This document shows, in pieces, positions 7,743 through 16,840 of a stretch of 37,938 bases of DNA (within the stretch, counting starts at the first letter, position 1; every line of letters starts with the position of its first letter). Made by a program: the position numbers and the translations under genes. The notes below the pieces were generated by a model, which made no database searches, had not been told where the DNA came from, and saw only the letters and a program-made list of their open reading frames with translations. The DNA is taken from positions 1 through 37,938 of the forward strand of contig JAKSBQ010000329.1 in the NCBI GenBank assembly GCA_022361075.1, in the 5' to 3' direction. This DNA comes from Opitutales bacterium (GTDB lineage Bacteria > Verrucomicrobiota > Verrucomicrobiia > Opitutales > JAFGAQ01).

Positions 7743-8993
7743 TTATTGAAAACTGATCGTTTCGCTGACCTCCAGGACGCTTAGCACCATCCCCAGAGCA
7801 GCAAAAAGAACCATCAAAAAAGCGAACCCCATGGCACCACTTGAGACAACCACCGTCAAAGTTTTGATGTGCCGATCCAAAAGAGACTTCACACTGATAG
7901 CGATCTGAGACAGACCCTTCTCGAGATTCCCTGTATTCTCACCTACAGTCAGCACATCGATTGCTTGATCAGGAAAAAGCTCGTGCTGCCTAAAAGCAGA
8001 AGAAAAAGAAGCCCCTTCAATGATCATCGTTCGAGCCTCTTCAAAACTTTCGCGGAGCCAATAATTTTGGATGGTTTTCTCCGATAGCTTCAGATTTTCA
8101 GTCGTGTTAATTCCACTTTCCATCAGAGTCGCCATCAAATTCGACAACTGATAAAGATTCGAAGTTCTCAAGATGGGACCAATCAAAGGTATCTTCAAAA
8201 ACCAACGATCTGAAATTAAACGACCACTTGTTGTTTTACGCCATCTAATCAAAAGGAAAAACGTCACGACTCCCACAATAAGCGCTATCGGCCCGACCGA
8301 AATCATGCCTTCTGAAAAACCAATCAAAATCCGCGTGAAGATGTTCATCTCACCTCCCATCGAATCGATCATGGTCTGAATTCTGGGGAGCAAGAAAAAC
8401 AAAAATCCAATCATGATCAAAAGGACCAGAGTAATCAAAACAGCTGGGTAACTGAGGCTCGCTAGGATCTTCTTTTTCAACTCGCGACGTTCCTCCATGT
8501 ATTCAATCACATTTTTGAGGATAGCCTCAGTATCCCCTGAAGCTTCAGCTGCCTCAAACAACGGATACATGGCTGGCGGAAACAAACGGGGCATCGACTC
8601 TACTGCCTTCGCAAACGTTCGACCCTCTCTCAGTTGACGCCACAACTCCACGCAAATCCCTTTCATACGTTTCTCAGTCATGCGCTGACTCAACAAATTG
8701 ATACTGTCTCCGAGAGACATGCCCCCTGAGTGAAGGTCGTAAAGTCTCTTTGCAAGATTCAACCCCATAAGATCATTAGCTTTTACATCAGCTGGTCGGT
8801 CATGCGGACTCGTAAAATTGGTCTTCTTTCGCTGTTTTTCCGGAGCGATCAATTCGTGAGTCTCACTCACTTTTAGAGGAACTACCCCTTTTCGCCGGAG
8901 CTTGAGCAACGCTGTTTTTCGATCAGAAGCTTCGATGCTCCCACTCGTTTTTTCACCGGATTTGAGGGTCCCCGAATATTGAAAATTGGCCAT
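7743..8993 (-). CDS. gspF: Type II secretion inner-membrane platform protein GspF
   Basis: GspF is the polytopic core of the secretion platform and couples the GspE ATPase to pseudopilus assembly. The 416-residue protein starts MANFQYSGTLKSGEK, the typical GspF/PilC opening; I chose the ATG at 8993 instead of the TTG at 9002 for that reason. Two T2SSF helical domains are visible: one around residues 85-215 with the first membrane helix near 180-205, and a second after the helix near 235-260, closing with a third helix at the C-terminus. The domain-end pattern ALFEAAEASGDTEAIL is repeated in degenerate form as DVLTVGENTGNLEKGL in the second copy. It is the last gene of the minus-strand operon, 11 bases after gspE. 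No clear terminator lies in the 56 bases to the convergent gene. Confidence 0.95.
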   Translation of the reverse strand: MANFQYSGTLKSGEKTSGSIEASDRKTALLKLRRKGVVPLKVSETHELIAPEKQRKKTNFTSPHDRPADVKANDLMGLNLAKRLYDLHSGGMSLGDSINLLSQRMTEKRMKGICVELWRQLREGRTFAKAVESMPRLFPPAMYPLFEAAEASGDTEAILKNVIEYMEERRELKKKILASLSYPAVLITLVLLIMIGFLFFLLPRIQTMIDSMGGEMNIFTRILIGFSEGMISVGPIALIVGVVTFFLLIRWRKTTSGRLISDRWFLKIPLIGPILRTSNLYQLSNLMATLMESGINTTENLKLSEKTIQNYWLRESFEEARTMIIEGASFSSAFRQHELFPDQAIDVLTVGENTGNLEKGLSQIAISVKSLLDRHIKTLTVVVSSGAMGFAFLMVLFAALGMVLSVLEVSETISFQ

Positions 8994-9004
8994 TGCTCGC
9001 AAGT

Positions 9005-10657
9005 TTATTGATCAGAACCTAAAGATGAAAATTTCATGATCTCACTCAAGGAAGTCCGACCCAATTTCACCTGCTCCCATCCGCAAGCTTGCAAAGTACG
9101 CATTCCCTGTCGCATCGCCATGTTTCGCAGTTCCTTAGCGGGTGCTTTTTTTACGATCAACTCGTGCAATTCATCATTGTTGGTCATGACTTCGAAAATC
9201 CCGACTCGACCGTAATACCCCACATTTTGAGCACCACCCGCTATCTTGGGTTCCAACAATTTGCTTTTGTGGGCAGCTTCAGTGATCGAGATGCCCAAGG
9301 TTCTCAGACAGGTTTCCAAGAACTCGTTGTCCACATTGGCTGAAGTCGACATTGAGGGATCGAGTCTGCGCACCAAACGTTGGGCCAATACCTGCTCAAC
9401 CGCAGAAGCGATCAGGAATGGTTCAATGTCCATGTCAATCAATCGTGTAATCGCACCAGAAGCGTCGTTGGTGTGAATCGTACTAAGGACCATATGCCCC
9501 GTCAAAGACGCTCTGATCGCGATTTCGGCGGTTTCCCTGTCACGAATTTCTCCAACCATGATCACATCGGGATCCTGACGAAGGATGTGACGCAAGGCTG
9601 TGGCGAAGTTTAGACCTATCTCAGGTTTGATCTGAGTCTGGTTCACTCCTTCCACTTCATACTCTATCGGATCTTCAACCGTAATGATCCGTCTTTCCGG
9701 CGCATTAATCTGACGCAGGAAGGCATTGAGTGTCGTCGACTTGCCAGATCCCGTTGGACCGGTGACCAAGACAATCCCATGGGGTCGCATAAGCACGCGT
9801 GACACTCTTGCCTGATCATCTTCAAGCAATCCAATTTCGCTCAACGTTAGCGGCTGCTGTTTCTGGTTGAGAAGACGCATGCTGATGCTTTCGCCATACA
9901 TCGTGGGAAAAGTAGAGATACGAATGTCCAAATCATGACCGCCGAGATGATAATTGATTCGACCGTCCTGGGGCCTTCTTTTCTCGGAGATATTGAGACG
10001 CGCCATGATTTTGATCCGGGAGATGATCGCTCCCTTGATTCGAACGAGATTATCTGGAACCGTCACAAATACCAGTTCACCGTCAATTCGATATCGAATC
10101 TGCAAATTGTCTTTCCCGGGTTCGAAATGAATGTCAGTCGCTCGATCCCTAACCGCCTGTTCAATGATATCGTTGATGAAACGAATCACCGCCGCGTTTT
10201 GATCCTCATCATCCTCATCGAAGACATCCGATTCACCCAGTTCCTCGAGCCCTCCATCTTCCAAACTCGCCGAACCAACTCCAAAACGCTGCTGTATCGT
10301 CCTATTGATCAACTCAGGGTCAGCAACATGCCATTCCACCCTCTTGCCACTGATGGAATAAATCCACTTCTCCATAGCAGCATCTGGATACCAACCTACT
10401 GCAACGGGTAGCCGACCTTCGTCACCGTCTTTCTCTATCGGCAATATCTGAAATTCAGTAATAATGCGGAATGGCAAATAGTCGGTTGGAGATTCCTTTA
10501 CTTTGAGCACCTCCAGAAACGGAAAATTACAGGAATCCGCCAAATCACCAATGAGACTTGAATAGGTTTCCTGGCGCTTCTGGGCCAACCATCTCAGTTT
10601 TTCCGAACGAGAGATCTCTTCAAGCTCCTCTTTTTCCTCTTCTGTTATCGAGAGCAT
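9005..10657 (-). CDS. gspE: Type II secretion ATPase GspE
   Basis: GspE is the cytoplasmic hexameric ATPase that drives pseudopilus extension. The 550-residue protein has an N-terminal region (about 1-125) that should contact GspL, an acidic linker (130-152), then the N2 and RecA-like domains. Walker A is GPTGSGKST (300-308), the Asp box EDPIEYE (328-334), Walker B DVIMVGEIRD (364-373) and the His box TGHMVLSTIHTND (386-398). GspE proteins normally carry a four-Cys zinc-binding loop between the last of these and GYYGRVGIFEV. Here that segment (about 431-480) is present as an insert with a single Cys (near 450), so the zinc site is lost. Start ATG at 10657. It lies 15 bases after the GspC-like gene and 11 before gspF. 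Confidence 0.95.
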   Translation of the reverse strand: MLSITEEEKEELEEISRSEKLRWLAQKRQETYSSLIGDLADSCNFPFLEVLKVKESPTDYLPFRIITEFQILPIEKDGDEGRLPVAVGWYPDAAMEKWIYSISGKRVEWHVADPELINRTIQQRFGVGSASLEDGGLEELGESDVFDEDDEDQNAAVIRFINDIIEQAVRDRATDIHFEPGKDNLQIRYRIDGELVFVTVPDNLVRIKGAIISRIKIMARLNISEKRRPQDGRINYHLGGHDLDIRISTFPTMYGESISMRLLNQKQQPLTLSEIGLLEDDQARVSRVLMRPHGIVLVTGPTGSGKSTTLNAFLRQINAPERRIITVEDPIEYEVEGVNQTQIKPEIGLNFATALRHILRQDPDVIMVGEIRDRETAEIAIRASLTGHMVLSTIHTNDASGAITRLIDMDIEPFLIASAVEQVLAQRLVRRLDPSMSTSANVDNEFLETCLRTLGISITEAAHKSKLLEPKIAGGAQNVGYYGRVGIFEVMTNNDELHELIVKKAPAKELRNMAMRQGMRTLQACGWEQVKLGRTSLSEIMKFSSLGSDQ

Positions 10658-10672
10658 ATTTTGCCATAAAAG

Positions 10673-11194
10673 TTATTTGTTCCGTTTGCGAAGCTGCTCA
10701 AGAAGTTTTGAGGCTTCGGGAGGTGGAGGTGGGGTTTTAGGAAAATTCAAATTAGTGTTCCCTCCTGCTGGTTGATAAACCCTGGGACGTCCAACTGCAC
10801 TGGTATTCACATTGCTTTCTCTTAGTTTCAAGAGCTCTTGTTTGCCTCCCATACTGACGACAACGCCCCGACTCTCTCGATCATATGATTCGACAGATAA
10901 GCCATCTTGAGTTTCTCCAACGCTAAGCCAAAACGATTTCCCATTCTGTTGTTTTTCGTGGATACTCACTCTCATATTCTGGCCATCATCAAAAACACCA
11001 GCCAATTGGTATTTTTGATTGATACTCCCGGACGTCGGAACATTGCTCACAACGGGCGTGTTGACGCTGACAGCAGGAGCCTGAAAAGGCGGTCTGAGAA
11101 TGAGGCTTTCGTTTGCCGCGTTAAGAAGCGAACTCCCGAGAACTACTACAATTAGAAAGCAAACAAAAGAACTCCTGATCGTATTAAATTTCAT
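10673..11194 (-). CDS. GspC-like periplasmic linker protein of the type II secretion system
   Basis: A 173-residue protein with an N-terminal membrane/signal segment (FVCFLIVVVLGSSLLNA). A small beta-rich domain (about 58-125) starts YQLAGVFDDGQ and runs through a series of short strands, resembling the homology region (HR) of GspC/PulC and PilP proteins, which links the inner-membrane platform to the secretin. The C-terminal 50 residues are low-complexity and Pro-rich (PPPPPEAS) with a basic end. There is no PDZ or coiled-coil domain, so it is much shorter than classic GspC (about 270-300 residues). The assignment rests on the HR-like pattern and on its place directly between gspD (16 bases upstream) and gspE (15 bases downstream). 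A system-specific accessory protein is the alternative. Confidence 0.6.
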   Translation of the reverse strand: MKFNTIRSSFVCFLIVVVLGSSLLNAANESLILRPPFQAPAVSVNTPVVSNVPTSGSINQKYQLAGVFDDGQNMRVSIHEKQQNGKSFWLSVGETQDGLSVESYDRESRGVVVSMGGKQELLKLRESNVNTSAVGRPRVYQPAGGNTNLNFPKTPPPPPEASKLLEQLRKRNK

Positions 11195-11210
11195 CGCTCA
11201 AAAAAATTAC

Positions 11211-13289
11211 TTATTCATCTCCAAATCCATCTCCTTCGATGAAACTATCAACCTGCTCTCCAGTCGGATGTTTTTCGATGACCTCGCGAGCAATCGCACG
11301 AGCATCATCCGTGTTGTAGATCACCTTAGGTCTAATAAAAATAACCAGATCTTGTCTTTGAAGTTCTTCTTTTTTGGAAGAGAACAACCAATCTCCTAAC
11401 AATGGGATTTGTCCAAGAAGGAACATCTTCCCTTCAGAAATCCGGTTTTCAACCTCCTGAAGCCCACCCAGCACAATCACGTCTTCATCTTTAACACTGA
11501 CGTAGGAGGTAGCGGAGCGAGAGCCTATAATTGGCTGCTCATTTCCATCGATCAAAGTGGTCCCGTTAACACTATCTATCGTTTGTTCGATCTCGAGCTG
11601 AACCACCCCATTTGATCCAATTAGCGGTGTGAACGACAACTCGATCCCTATGTCTTGCAAGTCCACACTACTGCGAACCCCGATGGTATCGGTTGTAGTA
11701 CCCGTTATAACCGGCCGTTTTTCACCCGCCTTGATGACCGCCTTTTTATTGTGCGTAGTGACCAAATTCGGAGCCGAAAGAATCGTCACATCTGAATCAC
11801 TTTGAGCAGTCTGAAAAACCGTATTCAGCGTAAAATTTTCAAGAGTTGAACCTATTCGAAACGGTAAATCGGAGGCTCCAGCAAACGCGCCTGCAGAGTC
11901 TACCAACTGATTGAGGCCGATTGTGATTTCATCAGCGTCATCAATGTTTAAACCAAAACTATCGATCCCTCGATTGTGCTGACCTCCGATATTCACTTCA
12001 GCGATGATCACATCGATCTTCACTTGTGCTAACATCACGTCCACTTTGTCGATCAAGTTGGAAATATACCGAATATCGCTATCCGTTCCGAACGCGATGA
12101 TCGCGTTACTGCGCTCATCGGCCTCTATAGTGATGAAGGGGCTGAATTGATCACTGTTAGAAGATTCTCCACTTACCCTCCTTGTGTTGGACACATTCGC
12201 GTTAGGTGGAGGCTGTGCTCCACGATCGTTGGGGGTATTTGAATTCGAATTACGACCTCCTGTATCCACTCCACTGATCATGGAATTCAGCAAACCAGCC
12301 ACATCCACAGCCTGGGCATGTTTCAGGTAAAAAGCTTCAGTCTTCGTGAGCGGTGCTGCGTCGACATCTAGACTCGAGATGACTTGGTCTAGAATCGGAA
12401 CATTGTTCGGATTAGTCAAAATAATGATCTGGTTCGTCCGTTCGTCGGCCTCAAAATAAGTTTCTCCATTCAGGAATCGTCCAAGGGCCCCCTGAGCCAT
12501 GCGATCCAGCCTTTCCTTGAGCTCTTCCGATGAAATGTAGTAGAGTGTCCTGAAAATCATTTCAGAATCCATCTCGATTGGAACGTCCACCCGGTTGATT
12601 AGTCTTTCGATTTGCTGAAGATTGGAAAGATTATCCGCGACAAGAACTGTGTTGTTCTTTTTGAAAACCTGCATGGTCGACAAGCCAGGAGTGATCAACG
12701 CATTCACGATTTGAGTGACCTCATCGACTAACACATGCTTCAACTCATAAACTTTCATGTAAAGTCGTTGACTGGGGTGCATTGCCAGTGTGCTTCCTTC
12801 AATCAAATCAGGAGAGGAAAATCGAATACTTGAGGTAGGAATCGCTTTGATAAACTTTTCACCCATCGAAGTGATCGACACTCCATTTAAGGCGAGCAGT
12901 GACTCGATCGCCAGAACCGCCTCTTTTCGGGTCAATACACCATTGCTGTTGAAGTTGATAATGGTGGTGTTGGATATATTACTCCCCTGTAAAACCATCT
13001 TTCCAGTCAACTCCTCCAAGAGACGAAACACTTGAGAAAACGGCTCATCCACCAAAACCAGTTCAGGAAACTCATCCGAGGGATTTAGACCCGGTGTGAA
13101 TCGTTGTTCGTCACTCAATTCATCCGGTAAGGGTGGCGGTGTAAAATTTGGTGGTCCCGAACGCTGAGCGGTCAACATCAACGATGATGTTAAAAAAAAC
13201 AATCCCAGAAGCAGAAAAATTGAGCTGCCGATGAAACGTCGATTTGATCGTTCACGACCCTTTAAAGCTGATGACAAAAACTGACACAT
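11211..13289 (-). CDS. gspD: Type II secretion outer-membrane secretin GspD
   Basis: GspD forms the multimeric outer-membrane channel. The 692-residue protein has a signal peptide preceded by a polar N-terminus (hydrophobic core near 20-40), an N0 domain (about 75-155), and N1 to N3 ring domains: 175-240 with LKHVLVDEVTQIVNALI, 245-310, and 315-420. N3 contains a Gly/Asn/Pro/Ser-rich insertion at about 343-380. The secretin barrel spans about 422-660, with VTILSAPNLVTTHNKKA and the classic end IPLLGDWLFSSKKEELQRQDLVIFIRP. The last 30 residues are acidic, without a clear S-domain, and no pilotin gene is nearby, so outer-membrane targeting may be pilotin-independent (inference). It lies 10 bases after the GspM-like gene and 16 before the GspC-like gene. 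Confidence 0.95.
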   Translation of the reverse strand: MCQFLSSALKGRERSNRRFIGSSIFLLLGLFFLTSSLMLTAQRSGPPNFTPPPLPDELSDEQRFTPGLNPSDEFPELVLVDEPFSQVFRLLEELTGKMVLQGSNISNTTIINFNSNGVLTRKEAVLAIESLLALNGVSITSMGEKFIKAIPTSSIRFSSPDLIEGSTLAMHPSQRLYMKVYELKHVLVDEVTQIVNALITPGLSTMQVFKKNNTVLVADNLSNLQQIERLINRVDVPIEMDSEMIFRTLYYISSEELKERLDRMAQGALGRFLNGETYFEADERTNQIIILTNPNNVPILDQVISSLDVDAAPLTKTEAFYLKHAQAVDVAGLLNSMISGVDTGGRNSNSNTPNDRGAQPPPNANVSNTRRVSGESSNSDQFSPFITIEADERSNAIIAFGTDSDIRYISNLIDKVDVMLAQVKIDVIIAEVNIGGQHNRGIDSFGLNIDDADEITIGLNQLVDSAGAFAGASDLPFRIGSTLENFTLNTVFQTAQSDSDVTILSAPNLVTTHNKKAVIKAGEKRPVITGTTTDTIGVRSSVDLQDIGIELSFTPLIGSNGVVQLEIEQTIDSVNGTTLIDGNEQPIIGSRSATSYVSVKDEDVIVLGGLQEVENRISEGKMFLLGQIPLLGDWLFSSKKEELQRQDLVIFIRPKVIYNTDDARAIAREVIEKHPTGEQVDSFIEGDGFGDE

Positions 13290-13299
13290 GATGCAAAAT

Positions 13300-13842
13300 T
13301 CAACTGGGTTTTTTCAATTCAAACGACGTCACTCTCATATCTCCCTTGAGAAGGCCTGAAGACGCTCTTTCTGATTCTAACAATAAATAGTCAATTCCCA
13401 GGTAGGGATAATGCGTTTTGATCTCATTTTCAAAATCAATCAAAGTCCTCATAGAGACCCTACTCAACGGGATCTGGATGATGTGCTCGATAAAGACATC
13501 TCCTGTTCGAGTCGTAGGCCTGGAAATCGTCGTCTCCAACCCCACTTCACGCGCTATTTCGTCTATGATCTCAAGCAACTGATCGCCAGAATAGGTTCGA
13601 CTCGAATCCAGGTTTTCTAACGCCTTTAGCATCCTCTGGTCGTAGCTCGCTTCATTTTCTAACCAAGCCGACTGCCCATCAAGGTCCAGCCTCGCAATCG
13701 TCCACCTCGTGCTTACTTGCTGCAACGAGGCAACCACTTCAAACAACCACCAAACACATGCTGCACTGAGAAAAAGCGTGAGCAAAATTCGCTCTCGCAA
13801 CTTCAATTGATCGAATTTTTTTCTCAAAAAGTCTAATTTCAT
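13300..13842 (-). CDS. gspM: GspM-like type II secretion assembly protein
   Basis: A 180-residue bitopic protein: short basic cytosolic start (LRKKFDQLKLRER), one membrane helix (ILLTLFLSAACVWWLFEVV, about 20-40), a helical coiled stretch, then a small alpha/beta periplasmic domain (about 95-178) of the GspM/PilO ferredoxin-like type. Such proteins pair with GspL and stabilise the platform beneath the pseudopilus. The size fits GspM (about 160-180 residues). Its start codon overlaps the stop of the GspL-like gene by four bases (ATGA), pointing to translational coupling and matching the usual L-M pairing. Sequence similarity within this family is low, so the call depends strongly on topology and position. 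Confidence 0.75.
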   Translation of the reverse strand: MKLDFLRKKFDQLKLRERILLTLFLSAACVWWLFEVVASLQQVSTRWTIARLDLDGQSAWLENEASYDQRMLKALENLDSSRTYSGDQLLEIIDEIAREVGLETTISRPTTRTGDVFIEHIIQIPLSRVSMRTLIDFENEIKTHYPYLGIDYLLLESERASSGLLKGDMRVTSFELKKPS

Positions 13843-14996
13843 ACCGAGTGTGATCCGACTTCCGCAACTTCCAGCTCCATGAACTCGAGAGATAATCGGA
13901 AATAAGTGATTCCATTGGTGATCTGGGTGATTTGCATGTTTACCGTTGTAATGAAGGGAGCGTTTTCCAATTTCTGCCTAAACTCATTAACCAGAGCAGT
14001 CCCTTGAGCCGAAGATCTCCCTTCGACTTCAATTCGATTCCCTTCGTAAGCTTTGACTTGCTCGAGGTAGATTCCGTTCGGTCTGACTTTATTTACGAGT
14101 TCAAGCATCGCCAGCGGTTGTAATCTGGCAGCTGCGCCACCTTCGAAAACTTCAAGATTTTTTGATTTAGCTTCGATCTCTAAAACCTTGGGTTTCTGTT
14201 CCTCAACACGATTTTCCTTCGCACTCACCTGCGAGGTCCAGATCACGAGGACCAATGAAAGAATTAAGCACACTGCCAGAATTCCGAGGGAAACCAATCC
14301 AGCCAGCCACAAGCCGATGGATAGTCGTCCTTCGTTGAAAGACTTCCGACTTGAATCCGAGTCTCTCAAATCGGCTTGTGACAGTTTCTTTGGGGAAATC
14401 TCGGTCTCCAGACGGTCCCCTTTCGAATTTTGACTCACAAACGTCAACTCACGCTTCCAATTCTCTTCAAAACTCGCATACCACCAAATCTCATCTTCTA
14501 GCGACGGATTGCTTCCGTTCAGCCACTCTCTGGCAATGTCCGAACGGATTTGCCTCACCAACTCATCAGTCAGCTCATGCTCACCTTCAACTTCGACGGA
14601 CAAAACGTCAGCAGGCAATTGTTCAGCCTTATCAAAGACCAGCAACGAGACCGTTCTATCATTAACCGTTGTGACTACTTTCGGGTCACTTACTTTACAC
14701 TCAAGAAATGGCAGAAAACTGGGAAGAAAGGGGTCACCGTGTTCGAGGGCTCCGTTTTTCGCCATCGTCGCGTAAACCAGAGCTGTCTCCTTTTCACGAT
14801 CTGTCCAGTAGCCCCAGGAAATCTGCTCCAGCGGGAATGGAGAATGAATCTCTAAACTATTTAGACAAGCCTCCTCAATTTCTTCTGAACTAAGCGATGA
14901 ATGAAGATCCAGGCGCTCGACCACAAGACGTGCCCCGGACACCCATTGACAAGGACTTACAGCGGTTTCGACTTTTTCTGATTCTTCGTCTTCCAT
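13839..14996 (-). CDS. gspL: GspL-like platform protein with PilN-type periplasmic domain
   Basis: GspL recruits the GspE ATPase to the membrane. This 385-residue protein has an acidic cytosolic part of about 225 residues, one membrane helix (IGLWLAGLVSLGILAVCLIL, about 227-250), a coiled-coil stretch rich in Lys/Glu, and a C-terminal PilN-like ferredoxin-fold domain (about 295-375, including LVNKVRPNGIYLEQVKAYEG). The cytosolic part is recognisable only as a divergent version of the actin-like GspL domain. The gene begins 19 bases after the gspK stop and ends in a four-base overlap with the GspM-like gene. A fused PilM-PilN naming would also fit. I see no Shine-Dalgarno sequence before ATG 14996. 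Confidence 0.78.
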   Translation of the reverse strand: MEDEESEKVETAVSPCQWVSGARLVVERLDLHSSLSSEEIEEACLNSLEIHSPFPLEQISWGYWTDREKETALVYATMAKNGALEHGDPFLPSFLPFLECKVSDPKVVTTVNDRTVSLLVFDKAEQLPADVLSVEVEGEHELTDELVRQIRSDIAREWLNGSNPSLEDEIWWYASFEENWKRELTFVSQNSKGDRLETEISPKKLSQADLRDSDSSRKSFNEGRLSIGLWLAGLVSLGILAVCLILSLVLVIWTSQVSAKENRVEEQKPKVLEIEAKSKNLEVFEGGAAARLQPLAMLELVNKVRPNGIYLEQVKAYEGNRIEVEGRSSAQGTALVNEFRQKLENAPFITTVNMQITQITNGITYFRLSLEFMELEVAEVGSHSV

Positions 14997-15015
14997 CTAA
15001 AAATTGAGCAAGGAG

Positions 15016-16149
15016 TTATTCACCATCCAGAAATTTTTCCTGAATGACAAGTATTTCAAAACCATCGACTTCCGCAAATCCAGAATTAGCACTTTCGTTG
15101 GTCTCTTTGGCAGCAGATTCAGGAGGTGGAGCTGTTTCTTGGTTCTCATTTTGGTTTTCTTCTTCTGGAGCACCTTGAGCGGCATTTGAAGCATCGGGAT
15201 CCGAACTTACCCAGGCTTCCAGGCGAAAGGTCGCCGAATTATGTTTGAGCAACTCGATCTGAATCCTGAACTCTGTGGATTCAAAGCTTATCCAGCTATC
15301 CGCCTCCCCCTCAGGAATTCCCGAAAGAAGGTAGACAGGTATATCCTCTCTGCTTTCCAGATATTGATCGTCCGAAGTTCCAACCAAACGATCCTGACCT
15401 GCAAAATAGCTCCAAATCTCATTTGGCCGAAAATCACTTCTTAATCTCAAAAACTCGAGAACATCTGCTCCTGCAATGTTCAGATTCACCGGATTGGAAC
15501 TTTCGATCGAGAGAATACGCTTTAATACTTCGAGCCGTTCGGGCCCATAAAATCGGGACTCAGGATCGAACCAGTCTCGGTAGTGCATCATATTTTTAAA
15601 CTCTTCAAACGACTCGATCTCCTGGTTGGGAGGATTCAAATAGGCCATCCGATCCCGCTCATACTCCTGGAGTTCAGCACCCTGAACGAGTGTTTCATCA
15701 TCGGCATCAGTCCAGTCAAAATAGCTATCCCGGTATCGGCCTGCGTCGTGTGGATTAATCCCAATGGTCTCCATCAGACTCTCAAAGTCCGTTTCTGTGA
15801 CTAAACGGATTGGAATTCGATCGTTATTCGGAACTATACTGACCTGCGCCGAAAGTCCCTCTATCTCAACAGGAAATGGAGTATGATCCAGGGGACTCCC
15901 CCATCCTTCTATCGGATGGTGAAACGCACCGTCAAATTCTTTGAATTCCGCCATTACAGCGAGGCTGTGCTCGAGAAAATCGTATGCAACTCTACGCAAT
16001 TCGACATCGCCAACAGTCTGGGTCCTGTATTTAATACGATCCACCACTTCCTCAATGAAAATAGTGACGATGATGGCCAACAAATAGATAAACAGTAAGG
16101 TCGCTAGCAACACGGCACCTCTTCTCCCGTGGGTTAATCTAGCTTTCAT
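15016..16149 (-). CDS. gspK: Type II secretion minor pseudopilin GspK
   Basis: GspK sits at the tip of the pseudopilus in complex with GspI and GspJ. I chose ATG 16149 (MKARLTHGRRG) because an AGGAGG ribosome-binding site at 16154-16159 lies five bases upstream; the GTG at 16155 would overlap that site. The 377-residue protein has a short leader ending RRG followed by AVLLATLLFIYLLAIIV, a class III signal without the Glu5 found in other pseudopilins, exactly as expected of GspK. The body contains the family segment YFDWTDADDETLVQGAELQEY and AYLNPPNQEIESFEEF, with the large alpha domain between. A low-complexity Glu/Asn/Gln/Pro/Ala insertion (about 317-357) precedes the final strands. The start overlaps the end of gspJ by 11 bases. 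Confidence 0.93.
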   Translation of the reverse strand: MKARLTHGRRGAVLLATLLFIYLLAIIVTIFIEEVVDRIKYRTQTVGDVELRRVAYDFLEHSLAVMAEFKEFDGAFHHPIEGWGSPLDHTPFPVEIEGLSAQVSIVPNNDRIPIRLVTETDFESLMETIGINPHDAGRYRDSYFDWTDADDETLVQGAELQEYERDRMAYLNPPNQEIESFEEFKNMMHYRDWFDPESRFYGPERLEVLKRILSIESSNPVNLNIAGADVLEFLRLRSDFRPNEIWSYFAGQDRLVGTSDDQYLESREDIPVYLLSGIPEGEADSWISFESTEFRIQIELLKHNSATFRLEAWVSSDPDASNAAQGAPEEENQNENQETAPPPESAAKETNESANSGFAEVDGFEILVIQEKFLDGE

Positions 16150-16840
16150 CCTCACCTCCTGTTGAACCCGAAAGGTAAATCGAACGTCTGATCACTTCAC
16201 GCTCCTCTACTTCGAAAATTACTGCGACAGGCAGGCCCTTTTCATCGATTTCCTGATTCGACAATGCACTCAAATTTTCCCACTCATCCTTTTCCCCATC
16301 GTAATATGCGTATTCAAGTTGGAGGACCTCCGAACTCAAATGAAACCGAAACATGTAATCCTCCACTTCAAACGGAAAACCCATAGACAACTGTTCAATC
16401 TTCGGGTCTTCCGGATGCCAAATCAGCGCTAATCCCGAATTTCGGTCAAACTCGAGATAACATCTTGCACCAAATCCATCCCACCATTCTCCCCATTGCA
16501 CAAAAACAGGCGGATTTTTCATCCACCACGAAAGGTAATACGGCTCGTATTCACCCGCTTCCGGGAGCTTTCTCCATTCCACACCACTATTTTCCGCATT
16601 ATAGCCCGGAGCAATCAATTCTTGCTGAATACTCAGTTGGTCTTCGAGAAACGCAAAGATCGAATGCTGATGCTGCAACACATGATCTCCCTCACGATGG
16701 GAAATCCAGGCAGTTGCAACCGAATAATAAATGAGACCAATTGCATACAGGACTCCCATCGCAATCGCCATTGCAGCGAGAACTTCGATCAAAGTAAATC
16801 CGCTACACTTTTTGGAACAACTGCAAGATCCCGTCGTCAC
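16139..16840 (-). CDS. gspJ: Type II secretion minor pseudopilin GspJ
   Basis: A 233-residue prepilin-like protein: leader MTTGSCSCSKKCSG followed by FTLIEVLAAMAIAMGVLYAIG, with the Gly(-1) and Glu(+5) required by prepilin peptidase. The leader is unusual in holding three Cys residues. The large Trp/Glu-rich periplasmic part and its length fit GspJ, which binds GspI and GspK at the pseudopilus tip. The start is a GTG that overlaps the gspI stop as GTGA, so translation is probably coupled. Its 3' end overlaps gspK. The order H-I-J-K supports the assignment more firmly than the diverged body does. Confidence 0.9.
   Translation of the reverse strand: MTTGSCSCSKKCSGFTLIEVLAAMAIAMGVLYAIGLIYYSVATAWISHREGDHVLQHQHSIFAFLEDQLSIQQELIAPGYNAENSGVEWRKLPEAGEYEPYYLSWWMKNPPVFVQWGEWWDGFGARCYLEFDRNSGLALIWHPEDPKIEQLSMGFPFEVEDYMFRFHLSSEVLQLEYAYYDGEKDEWENLSALSNQEIDEKGLPVAVIFEVEEREVIRRSIYLSGSTGGEDES

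Noticed and set aside
13411-14855. Several plus-strand open frames opposite the gspL-gspM genes.
   Set aside because: They are shadows of well-supported minus-strand genes, with unnatural composition and no start signals.
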